Source of the DNA: Candidatus Latescibacterota bacterium
GTDB lineage: Bacteria; JAAXHH01; JACQVL01
Assembly (NCBI GenBank): GCA_016209865.1
Contig: JACQVL010000018.1
Span: 1 to 14,957 of the forward strand
Direction of reading: 5' to 3'
DNA: 14,957 nt
Position 1 is the stretch's first letter; each line of letters opens with the position of its first letter. Shown in pieces: positions 1 to 6,591 of this stretch. Both the position numbers and the translations under genes were made by a program. The notes under the pieces are model-generated. The model searched no databases and was not told the origin of the DNA. It worked only from the letters and a program-made list of their open reading frames with translations.

Positions 1-356
1 CCGAGATGGTCGTTCGTCAGGCTGGCCAGCGAACGGCGGGCGTAGGGGGTGCTGTCCCGCAGCAGCGTGCGGAGTTCATCGAGCGTGTTGATCGTCTTGA
101 GACTCTCACGGTCCGGGACTGGCGGGGGCACGATCTCCCAGTCGAGCACGCGCTGCGTCCAGACGAAATACCCGAAATACGCCGCGCCCGCGACATGGCG
201 CAAGACATGTCGGTAGGTCGTGGTCTCATCCCCCAGGACCGTCCGATTCAGCGTGTCCTCGTTCCATCCCTCGATAAACGCGAGAAGCGCGTTCATCGCC
301 CGTTCGTGTTCGTCGAAGAGCGCGACGACCTCGGTTCGTGATCCGGCGGCGTCCAT
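1..356 (-). CDS. DinB-like four-helix protein, 3' end cut by window edge
   Basis: The first 118 residues are visible; the C-terminus lies beyond position 1. The reading starts MDAAGSRTEVVALFDEHE and contains an R-H-V-L-R-H-V-A-G-A-A-Y-F segment at about residues 49-61. Its two histidines (50 and 54) sit in a helix, as in the DinB/YfiT putative metal-binding helical-bundle family. Many DinB-like proteins are small metal-dependent thiol transferases or have no known function, so no substrate can be given. ATG at 356 is preferred because GGGGGA lies about 8 nt upstream. An in-frame ATG at 371 has no ribosome site and lies 4 nt after the msrP stop. The gene follows the MsrP gene by about 20 nt on the same strand and is probably co-transcribed. 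Family assignment is from general pattern only; an unrelated helical protein is possible. Confidence 0.6.
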   Translation of the reverse strand, partial: MDAAGSRTEVVALFDEHERAMNALLAFIEGWNEDTLNRTVLGDETTTYRHVLRHVAGAAYFGYFVWTQRVLDWEIVPPPVPDRESLKTINTLDELRTLLRDSTPYARRSLASLTNDHL

Positions 357-375
357 GGCGATATCCCCCATTATG

Positions 376-1371
376 TCACGTCTGGTACAGATGGGCGACG
401 TACGGCGCGTAGCCGTTGTACAGCAGGGTATCCCGGTATTCCCCCGTGTCGATCATCCGCTCCCGCGCCTGCGACCAGCGGGGATGTGGTTTATACGGGT
501 TGACGTTCGACCAAAAATCGTACTCATCCGGCGCGATCTTGTTCCAGAAGGTGGGCGGCTGTTTATTCGTCACCTCGATCAACACGATCGATTTAATGCT
601 CTTGTACCCGTACTTCCATGGCGTCGCCAGCCGGATCGGAGCGCCGTGCGGGATGGTCAGCTCATGGCCGTAGATGCCCGTGACGAGGAAGGTCAACTCG
701 TTCATCGCTTCCGCCATCGTCAGCCCCTCAAAGTACGGCCACGGGTACCAGTCCTGCTCCCGCTGGCCGGGCGCTTCAGACGGCCGGAGGAAGGTCAGCA
801 TCCGGACATGGGTGGCGGACGACTTCGGCTGGACGTGGTCGAGCAGGGCCTTCATCGGGAATCCCGTCCACGGGACGGCCATCGCCCACGCTTCGACGCA
901 CCGGTGGCGGTACAGCCGCTCCTCCAGCGGCATCTTACGGACGAGATTGTCGATGTCGAAGACCTGCGGCTTCTCGACAAGGCCCTTGACCTCGACCTGC
1001 CAGGGCCGGGTGTGGAACTGATCGACATACCGCCAGACGTCTTTCTGGTCGCTGAATTCGTAGAAATTGTTGTACCGGCCCGCGACCTGTTCCGGGGTGA
1101 TCGGCCGGTCGAGCTTGAAATTCGGGTTCCGGCGGGCCGGGTAGAGGTTGCTGGTGGCCGATTTCGGGACGGAGCGTGTGGCGGATGGCTGGCCGGCGGC
1201 CGCTTGCGTCCCGTCGGCAGAGCCGTTCCGGCAGGCGCTGAGCAAGCCAAACGCCCCGATGCTGCCGAGTCCTAACGTCTTTATAAAATTCCGCCGGTTG
1301 AGGTAGACCGCTTCCGGAGTCGCTTCCCGCTCCGGGATCTCCCAACCGCGTCGGATGCGGATGAGTGGCAT
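376..1371 (-). CDS. msrP: Protein-methionine-sulfoxide reductase catalytic subunit MsrP (YedY), Tat-exported
   Basis: 331 residues, full length for the family. MsrP is a periplasmic molybdenum-cofactor enzyme that reduces methionine sulfoxide in envelope proteins. Seen here: a twin-arginine signal (LNRRNFIKTLG, RR at 26-27); the molybdenum-ligand cysteine C158 in YRHRCVEAWAMAVPW; GAPIRLATPWKYGYKSIKSI near 243-262; and the ending DEYDFWSNVNPYKPHPRWSQ, all typical of E. coli YedY. After the Tat motif comes LLSAC (C47), a good lipobox, so this copy may be a Tat-exported lipoprotein, unlike soluble E. coli MsrP. Start ATG 1371 has GGAGG 5 nt upstream. The heme membrane partner MsrQ is not next to it. 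The upstream neighbour is a second, signal-less molybdo-oxidoreductase. Confidence 0.93.
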   Translation of the reverse strand: MPLIRIRRGWEIPEREATPEAVYLNRRNFIKTLGLGSIGAFGLLSACRNGSADGTQAAAGQPSATRSVPKSATSNLYPARRNPNFKLDRPITPEQVAGRYNNFYEFSDQKDVWRYVDQFHTRPWQVEVKGLVEKPQVFDIDNLVRKMPLEERLYRHRCVEAWAMAVPWTGFPMKALLDHVQPKSSATHVRMLTFLRPSEAPGQREQDWYPWPYFEGLTMAEAMNELTFLVTGIYGHELTIPHGAPIRLATPWKYGYKSIKSIVLIEVTNKQPPTFWNKIAPDEYDFWSNVNPYKPHPRWSQARERMIDTGEYRDTLLYNGYAPYVAHLYQT

Positions 1372-1385
1372 GAGAACCTCCGGTT

Positions 1386-1521
1386 GATTTTGGATTTTGG
1401 ATTGAGAGCTTCCATAATGGATTCCCGCTTTCGTGGGAATGACATCTTTCCCTCTGCACCATAGTCACGGAGAATGAGTATGAGTTTTTCAATCCGCAAT
1501 CTAAAATCTAAAATCCAAAAT
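1386..1521. repeat. Inverted pair of period-7 arrays (GATTTTG / AATCTAA) flanking a palindrome
   Basis: The left array (1386-1404) reads GATTTTG twice plus GATTG. The right array (1498-1521) reads AATCTAA, AATCTAA, AATCCAA, AAT, which is the same heptamer on the other strand. They bracket about 90 bp that includes a dRS3-like palindrome. The composite fills most of the 161-bp gap between the two molybdoenzyme genes. It is AT-rich against GC-rich genes and has no coding potential. Confidence 0.75.
1421..1440. repeat. dRS3-like palindrome, ATTCCC-N8-GGGAAT
   Basis: The 20-bp sequence fits the pattern ATTCCC-N8-GGGAAT of the dispersed repeat first described in Neisseria (dRS3) and seen in many bacteria as 'GGATTCCCGC...GGGAATGAC'. 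Here the flanks are GG on the left and GAC on the right. It may serve as an integration target or a transcript hairpin. No T-run follows on either strand, so it is not called a terminator. Confidence 0.7.
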
Positions 1522-1532
1522 ATCTTTCCCCT

Positions 1533-2180
1533 TTATCCGTACCGTTCTTCCAGCCACGGGTCGCCGTGATTATGGTAGCCCCGGATTTCCCAGAACCCCG
1601 GCTCGTCGTACTGAACGAACCGGATCTGGCGGAGGAATTTCGCGGATTTCCACGCGTACAGTTTCGGGACGATCAGGCGCATCGGCCCGCCGTGTTCGAG
1701 TGGGATCGGCCGTCCGTCCAGTTCGTAGGCGAGGAGGACGTCGTCGTCCATCGCCTCATCGATCGAAAGGTTTGTGGTGTAGCCCTCGCCGCAGCCGAGG
1801 ATGACGTACCGGGCGGTCGGCCTGGGCATGACGAGTTCCGCGATCGTCTGGAACTTCACCCCGCCCCAGTGGACGTCGAACTTCGACCAGGTCGTGACGC
1901 AGTGAAAATCGGACACCTGGTCGACCTTCGGGAGTTGCTTGAACGCGTCCCAGTTCCACGCCATCGGGCGTTCCACGTCGCCCGTGACCTCGAACGTCCA
2001 CGTCCCGAAGTCGATCGGCGGGCGGATGCCCAGGTCGAGGATCGGAAACCCGTGGGTCAGATGCTGCCCCGGCGGCAATCGGTCCTCCCGGTCTGCCGTG
2101 GCCAGGGGCGGGCGCTCCCTCTTGAAGCGGGCCAGGAGCTTCTCCTTCGCGGAGAGCATCTTCTCGTTGAATTCTCCCAT
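1533..2180 (-). CDS. Sulfite-oxidase-like molybdopterin-dependent oxidoreductase
   Basis: 215 residues without a signal peptide or membrane segment. This is a single-domain member of the sulfite oxidase/YedY molybdopterin fold, of the YuiH-like group. The likely molybdenum-ligand cysteine is C94 in DFHCVTTWSKFDVHWGGV. GGPMRLIVPKLYAWKSAKF (164-182) matches the cofactor-binding segment of the fold, and the end GYHNHGDPWLEERY is characteristic of this subfamily. Substrate and electron acceptor are unknown. ATG 2180 has GGGAGG about 4-5 nt upstream. The next gene downstream is msrP, so two different molybdoenzymes, one apparently cytosolic and one exported, lie in tandem. The 92-bp gap upstream holds a short direct repeat (GCGGATCG) and nothing else recognised. 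Confidence 0.88.
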   Translation of the reverse strand: MGEFNEKMLSAKEKLLARFKRERPPLATADREDRLPPGQHLTHGFPILDLGIRPPIDFGTWTFEVTGDVERPMAWNWDAFKQLPKVDQVSDFHCVTTWSKFDVHWGGVKFQTIAELVMPRPTARYVILGCGEGYTTNLSIDEAMDDDVLLAYELDGRPIPLEHGGPMRLIVPKLYAWKSAKFLRQIRFVQYDEPGFWEIRGYHNHGDPWLEERYG

Positions 2181-2272
2181 AACGCCTCCCGTCTCTATCG
2201 TTCAGGGTGTCGTTAAACCCGCTCACTGATCCAAGAATGCGGATCGAGGCGGATCGGTTCCCGAAAAGCGCG

Positions 2273-3082
2273 TCACGTATCGCGTTGCTGGGACCGGGCA
2301 CGGTGCTTATACACCAGTGCTATCCCCCAGTCGACCAGGCCGGGGATGAGCGCGTTCAGGAACGCCAGTGTCTTCCCCGACGCCGAGATGATCACTTCTC
2401 GCTTGCGCTGTGCGGCCGCGTTTAGGATGATGTCTGCCACTGCCTCCGACGACATCGCGGGCCGGTCGACCCGTTGGCCCCCGCGATGCATCAGCGGCGT
2501 CTCCGCGAACTCCGTGTCCGTCCGCGTCGGGCAGACGACGATGACGTCGATGCCGTACGGCGCGACCTCTAAGCGGAGGGCGTCGGAGAACGCCTGCACG
2601 GCGAATTTGCTCGCGCAGTAGGCGGACATGTGCGGGATCGCCCGTTTCCCGACGATGGAGGAGACGTTGATGATCTGTCCGGCCCGCTGGCGGATCATCC
2701 CCGGCAATACCGCCTGCGTACACCAGATCAGCCCGTAGACGTTGACGTCCATCACTCGCCGCAGGTCGTCGGCGTTCATCTCGACCACCGGGCTGAGCAG
2801 GCCGATCCCGGCGTTGTTGACCAGGATGTCCACCCGCCCGAACGTGGACACGACCGTCTCGACCATCGCGCACACCCGGTCGCGTTCGGCCACGTCGACC
2901 GGGAGGGCCAGCGCCCGTCCGCCCGTCCGTCCGATCTCGTCCGCGACCTGCCGGAGCCGATCCTCCGACCGGGCGACGACGGCCACGGTTGCCCCTTCCC
3001 GGCCGAACGCGAGCGCGGTCGCCCGTCCGATCCCGGCGGACGCGCCGGTGACGATGACGACCTTATCGGCGAAACGGGACAT
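2273..3082 (-). CDS. SDR-family NAD(P)-dependent oxidoreductase
   Basis: 269 residues, a classical short-chain dehydrogenase. The cofactor motif TGASAGIG is at 12-19, NNAG at 89-92, the structural Asn at 114 (DVNVYG), and the catalytic Ser142, Tyr155 and Lys159 (YCASK) are all present, so it should be active. A motif-level reading cannot give the substrate. Arg38 after the second beta strand (VVARSEDR) favours NADP(H). The C-terminal stretch ALIPGLVDWGIALVYKH is hydrophobic and may attach to the membrane. ATG 3082 lies 6 nt after the stop of the RidA-like gene, so the two are almost certainly co-transcribed and perhaps coupled; no strong ribosome site is visible. Confidence 0.92.
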   Translation of the reverse strand: MSRFADKVVIVTGASAGIGRATALAFGREGATVAVVARSEDRLRQVADEIGRTGGRALALPVDVAERDRVCAMVETVVSTFGRVDILVNNAGIGLLSPVVEMNADDLRRVMDVNVYGLIWCTQAVLPGMIRQRAGQIINVSSIVGKRAIPHMSAYCASKFAVQAFSDALRLEVAPYGIDVIVVCPTRTDTEFAETPLMHRGGQRVDRPAMSSEAVADIILNAAAQRKREVIISASGKTLAFLNALIPGLVDWGIALVYKHRARSQQRDT

Positions 3083-3088
3083 GGGACG

Positions 3089-3538
3089 TCACCCATCACT
3101 CACTTCCACCGTCATCTCGACCACGACCGCCGCGTTGTCGGGCAGTTGCGCGACGCCGACGACGGACCGGACGTGCCAGCCGGCGTCTTCGCCGAAGAGA
3201 TCGGTCAACAACTCTGTCGCGCCATGCATCACCTGGGCGTGCTCGGTGAACTCGTCCGTGCAGTTGACAAACCCGGTCACTTTGACGACACGGGTGACGT
3301 GATCCAGGTCGCCGATCAACGCCTTGATCGCGCTGAGACAGCGAACCGCCGCGTCCTGGGCTACCAGGTAGCCCTCAGCGGCGGTCACCTCCCGGCCGAG
3401 TCTCCCCTTCGCCTCCGACGGATGCCCGGACGTGAACACCAGGTTGCCCGACCGGACCGCCGCGGCAACCTTGCCCTTCTCCTTTGGCGGTTCGAGCAAC
3501 TCCAGCCCCAGGTCTTCTAAGCGTTCTTCTACTCTCAC
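3089..3538 (-). CDS. RidA/YjgF-family protein (enamine/imine deaminase-like)
   Basis: 149 residues, slightly longer than canonical RidA (about 128) and like the TdcF/UK114-like subgroup of about 150. RidA proteins hydrolyse reactive enamine/imine intermediates to ketoacids and ammonia. Seen: VAAAVRSGNLVFTSGHP (about 24-40) and the C-terminal HVRSVVGVAQLPDNAAVVVEMTVEV, with Arg124 at the position of the RidA active-site arginine. The start is GTG 3538, chosen because GAGGAG stands about 9 nt upstream and no ATG fits. It is immediately followed by the SDR gene, suggesting that the pair handle the same metabolite. Whether it has deaminase activity or another Rid-subfamily role cannot be told. 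Confidence 0.9.
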   Translation of the reverse strand: MRVEERLEDLGLELLEPPKEKGKVAAAVRSGNLVFTSGHPSEAKGRLGREVTAAEGYLVAQDAAVRCLSAIKALIGDLDHVTRVVKVTGFVNCTDEFTEHAQVMHGATELLTDLFGEDAGWHVRSVVGVAQLPDNAAVVVEMTVEVSDG

Positions 3539-3647
3539 CGATGAGTGCTCCTCTTGTCAACGATGGATTTCCGCTTCCACATGCATAACCTGCTCTCTGG
3601 TCTGCATGATCTTCAAAGCGAACGGGAATAACCCTTCTTCGCTTTCT

Positions 3648-3679
3648 CTCGTCACTCGTCACTGGTCACTCGTCACTGA
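3648..3679. repeat. Period-7 tandem array (CTCGTCA)n
   Basis: Four heptamers in a row: CTCGTCA, CTCGTCA, CTGGTCA, CTCGTCA, then CTGA. The array ends 2 nt from the stop codon of the Gfo/Idh/MocA gene and occupies part of the 143-bp gap to the RidA-like gene. The rest of that gap (3539-3647) shows the RidA ribosome site and no other signal. Confidence 0.8.
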
Positions 3680-3681
3680 TT

Positions 3682-4764
3682 TCACTGCACCACCTTCACC
3701 GTCTGTCCCGTCGCGCTCGACTGGTAGGCGGCTTCGATGATCCGCAGGACGCGCAGGGCATCGTCGCCGGTGTTGGGCGGCGTTTCTTTATACAACGCCG
3801 ACCGGATAAACTGGCGGACGAACGCCATCCCGTACGTCCCGCCGTACGCCTCGGACGAGGACAGCGAGTACTTGAACTCCCGCCGGGGAGCGTCCACCCA
3901 GCCCGGCGTCACACTCTCCGCCCGGAGGACTGGCTCTTCCATGGGCGACCAGGTGACGTAGCCGTCGAGCCCACGGATGGCTAAGTACGTGTCATACGTC
4001 GCGCCCGTGTACCCGCTGACGCTGCGGGGGAGGAGATACCCCGCGTGCAGGGTGGCTAACGCGCCGTTCGTGAACCGCATCGAGACCGTCGCCGTGTCTT
4101 CGACGTCGATCGCCTCGCCGTTGAGCGTCCCGACGAAGGCGGACACCGCTTCGACTTCATCCTGGACGAGGAACCGCAGGAGGTCGATCCAATGACAGCC
4201 GAGCCAGGACAGGATTCCGCCGCCCGCCGTGCCCTTCTTGAACAGCCAGTGGGAGGGATCGCGGAACCTGACCTGGGAGGTCACCATCCGGGCTTCGATG
4301 CTCATCAGGCGGCCCAAGGCGCCCTGAGCGATCAGGTTGCGGATGTCGCGGGAGATCGGATGAAACCGCCACTGGTAGTAGAAGGACAACCGCACTCCGG
4401 CATGCCGGACGACGTTCAGGATCCGGCTCATGTCCGCTGAGTTGGCCGCGCCCGGCTTCTCGCTGATGACATGCTTCTCCGCCCCGGCTGCCCGGATGAC
4501 CAGGTCGGGGTTACGGTTGTTCGGCGCCAAGATGACGACGATCGGCACATCCGGCCGGGCTAAGAATTTATCCAGGGCGGTGACCGTCGTCTCCAATTTC
4601 TGTCCCATGTCCTGTTTGAGCAAGGCCAGGACGCGCTCGCCCTCGTCCCAGGCCACGACGGATTCGACCTCATCCAGGAGCTGGAGCGTGCGGAGGTGTG
4701 CGCGCGCATGGGGATGGTTGACACCGATCAGGCCGACTTTGACTTTGGTTCCGCGATCTGCCAT
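3682..4764 (-). CDS. Gfo/Idh/MocA-family NAD(P)-dependent oxidoreductase
   Basis: 360 residues, typical length. The N-terminal Rossmann motif is VKVGLIGVNHPHARAHL (8-24), less glycine-rich than usual (G-L-I-G-V-N). The family EKP signature is at 102-104 (VISEKPGA). The C-terminal half has GCHWIDLLRFL with His191 and Asp194, the conserved catalytic/structural pair. The family oxidises or reduces sugars, inositols and related polyols; the substrate is not predictable here. ATG 4764 has GGAGG about 8 nt upstream. A candidate promoter with a perfect TATAAT lies about 100 nt upstream (4867-4895), and the leader contains a 6-bp hairpin (4826-4842, GGAGCG/CGCTCC). It is divergent from the deacetylase-like gene. 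Confidence 0.92.
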   Translation of the reverse strand: MADRGTKVKVGLIGVNHPHARAHLRTLQLLDEVESVVAWDEGERVLALLKQDMGQKLETTVTALDKFLARPDVPIVVILAPNNRNPDLVIRAAGAEKHVISEKPGAANSADMSRILNVVRHAGVRLSFYYQWRFHPISRDIRNLIAQGALGRLMSIEARMVTSQVRFRDPSHWLFKKGTAGGGILSWLGCHWIDLLRFLVQDEVEAVSAFVGTLNGEAIDVEDTATVSMRFTNGALATLHAGYLLPRSVSGYTGATYDTYLAIRGLDGYVTWSPMEEPVLRAESVTPGWVDAPRREFKYSLSSSEAYGGTYGMAFVRQFIRSALYKETPPNTGDDALRVLRIIEAAYQSSATGQTVKVVQ

Positions 4765-4866
4765 AGAGACGACCTCCGAGGAGAGGGTTGGGGAGGGGAC
4801 GACGGAGGGGAGGTCACGGGGAAGAGGAGCGCAAATCGCTCCGCCTGACCCTCACCCTGCCTGTTC

Positions 4867-4895
4867 ATTATAGCTCGCTCCGCCTCGGAACGCAA
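4867..4895 (-). promoter_or_regulatory. Candidate sigma-70 promoter of the Gfo/Idh/MocA gene
   Basis: On the minus strand, TTGCGT (4895-4890), 17 bp, then a perfect TATAAT (4872-4867). Transcription would start near 4860, giving a pyrimidine-rich leader of about 95 nt. The -35 element is weak (3 of 6). Confidence 0.5.
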
Positions 4896-4961
4896 CGAAA
4901 AAAGCGCCGGGCGTCCATCACAGCGAGGACGGATAGTCCCGCGCGAGCGTGATAAAACCCC

Positions 4962-4990
4962 TTGACAACCGCCGTCCGGCGCTTCATGGT
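4962..4990 (+). promoter_or_regulatory. Weak candidate promoter of the deacetylase-like gene
   Basis: A perfect TTGACA (4962-4967) is followed after 17 bp by CATGGT (4985-4990), only 3 of 6 to consensus. The start codon at 5009 would leave a very short leader containing AGGAGG. Confidence 0.35.
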
Positions 4991-5008
4991 AGAGCAGAAG
5001 GAGGGAGC

Positions 5009-6436
5009 ATGGCGATGGGACGGGTTCACGTGCTCTTCTGGCTCGACACAGAAGATTACATCACCCCTGAATCGGACGACGCGCCGATGCGCCTGGCGGA
5101 AATCTTCTCGTTCTACAACGTTCAGGGGACGTTCAAGCTGGTAGGAGAGAAAGTCCGGGTGCTCGAACGGCGCGGACGGACGGACGTGATCGATGCCTTG
5201 CGCGGGCAGGACATCGGCTACCACACGGATTTCCACAGCAAACCCCCGACGATCACGCAGTACCTGGCTGAGATGGACTGGGACGAAGGGGTCACGGAGT
5301 TCATCCGGCGCGAGACGCCCGGCCTCCTCGATATCCAGCGGGTCTTCGGCATCACCCCGTCGTGCTACGGGCATGGCGGGGGCACCTGGGGGCCGCACGC
5401 GTTCCCGGCGCTCCAGACCTGGGGTATTCCCTGCTACGTGAGCGGGAGCAGTTACGTCGCCCTCAACGGCCGGCCGTTCTCTTATTGCGGCGTCCTGGCG
5501 TTCTCCGCCCTGGAGCACGCGATGAGCATCGAGTTCGACATCGACCGGCCGGACGCCGCAACCCAGCTCCTCGCCCGGCTGACTCCGATGTACGAACGCC
5601 TGCAGCACGACGGCGGCGGGGTGATCAGCATCGGGACGCACCCCCTTCAGTGGGTGACCGACGAGTTCTGGGATGGCGTGAATTTTCCTCGTGGACGCAA
5701 CCCGCTGACTGAAGGCTGGGTCAGGCCTCCGTTCAAACCCCCGGAACGGGTCGAGGCGGGATACCGGAACTTCCGGACGTTTCTCGAGGCGATCTTGAGG
5801 TTGCCGGACGTGGAGGTCAGTCCCGCCCACCGGCTGATCGGTCTCTACCCGGATCGGGCGCGCGGCCGCACGTTCTCCCTGGCTGATGTGGTCAGCCTCG
5901 CCCGCGCCACGACGGACGTGATCACGTTCTACCGGATTGATGAGGCCGATGTGTCCGCCTCGGAGGCGTTCTGGCTGATCATCGCCCCGCTCGTCCACTA
6001 CGCCGTGCAGAAGGAACTGCCCCAGGACATCAGCCATCGTCCGGTGCTCGGGCCGGTCCGGCAGACGGCGACGGACCTGGGGGGAGACACGATTCCGACG
6101 ACGGCGTTCACCGAGGGACTGGAGAGCGCCGCCCGGTACGTCGAGCACCACGGCCGGGTGCCGAGCGAGGTATGGGTCGGGCCCTGGCGGATGTCCCCGG
6201 AGGATTTTCTGGCGACCGCGGCCGCCGCCCTCGTCGCCCTGGCGGATGGAAAACTCCTCGATGACGTCCACATCCGGCGCGGGAGTCTCACCTGCACCCA
6301 GTATGCCCGCGAAGAGTATGCACGGGGGAACTGGCAGTGGGTCTGCTTTCCCGACGGGTTCACGGCCGGCCGGACGTTCGACCTGGCCCGGCTGCAGACG
6401 TGGACGATCAAGCCGGCGGGGATGGAGCAAGGGTGA
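5009..6436 (+). CDS. Polysaccharide-deacetylase-like (NodB-fold) protein with an extra C-terminal domain
   Basis: 475 residues. The first half carries NodB-type motifs: LDTED (12-16) in the position of the metal/base aspartates (TFDD), GTFKLVGE (40-47), and HTDFH (72-76), an exact H-[ST]-x-x-H metal motif. This suggests a divalent-metal carbohydrate esterase or related amidohydrolase. No signal peptide is seen, so it may act in the cytosol, unlike peptidoglycan deacetylases. The C-terminal part (about 315-475) contains AARYVEHHGRVPSEVWVG...MSPEDFLATAAAAL, faintly like a pseudomurein-binding-type repeat; this is weak. ATG 5009 has AGGAGG 4 nt upstream, and an in-frame ATG at 5015 is an equally good alternative. 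An opening at 4949 lies upstream of the promoter-like TTGACA and is not used. The nearest same-strand gene follows after 102 nt. Confidence 0.8.
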   Translation: MAMGRVHVLFWLDTEDYITPESDDAPMRLAEIFSFYNVQGTFKLVGEKVRVLERRGRTDVIDALRGQDIGYHTDFHSKPPTITQYLAEMDWDEGVTEFIRRETPGLLDIQRVFGITPSCYGHGGGTWGPHAFPALQTWGIPCYVSGSSYVALNGRPFSYCGVLAFSALEHAMSIEFDIDRPDAATQLLARLTPMYERLQHDGGGVISIGTHPLQWVTDEFWDGVNFPRGRNPLTEGWVRPPFKPPERVEAGYRNFRTFLEAILRLPDVEVSPAHRLIGLYPDRARGRTFSLADVVSLARATTDVITFYRIDEADVSASEAFWLIIAPLVHYAVQKELPQDISHRPVLGPVRQTATDLGGDTIPTTAFTEGLESAARYVEHHGRVPSEVWVGPWRMSPEDFLATAAAALVALADGKLLDDVHIRRGSLTCTQYAREEYARGNWQWVCFPDGFTAGRTFDLARLQTWTIKPAGMEQG

Positions 6437-6441
6437 AGGCC

Positions 6442-6591
6442 GGGGTTCGGGGTACGGGGTACGGGAAGGAAAAGAGATCGGGGGGATGGTTCTGTAAAAA
6501 TGCCGGATAAACCACACACATGAACTCGAGGCGAATCTGTGGTCACTTGTTTCATCTTTTCCCGAATCCCGAACCCCGTACCCCGAATCCC
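6442..6591. repeat. Inverted pair of period-7 arrays (GGGGTAC / CCCGAAC types)
   Basis: The left array (6442-6465) is GGGGTTC, GGGGTAC, GGGGTAC, GGG and begins 5 nt after the deacetylase stop. The right array (6561-6591) is CCCGAAT, CCCGAAC, CCCGTAC, CCCGAAT, CCC, the same heptamer on the other strand. About 95 bp lie between them. The right array falls inside the next coding region. Confidence 0.8.

Noticed and set aside
220-1275. 351-codon plus-strand open frame
   Set aside because: It runs antisense to msrP, whose family motifs are unmistakable, and its product has no recognisable family.
1421-1440. ATTCCC palindrome as a rho-independent terminator
   Set aside because: No run of T follows on either strand, and the sequence matches a known dispersed repeat pattern.
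6520-6522. ATG 6520 as the start of the DUF4382 gene
   Set aside because: It is in a different frame and lacks a ribosome site; it would reach the gene frame only after loss of one 7-bp unit (or gain of two), so it is only of interest for the slippage idea.
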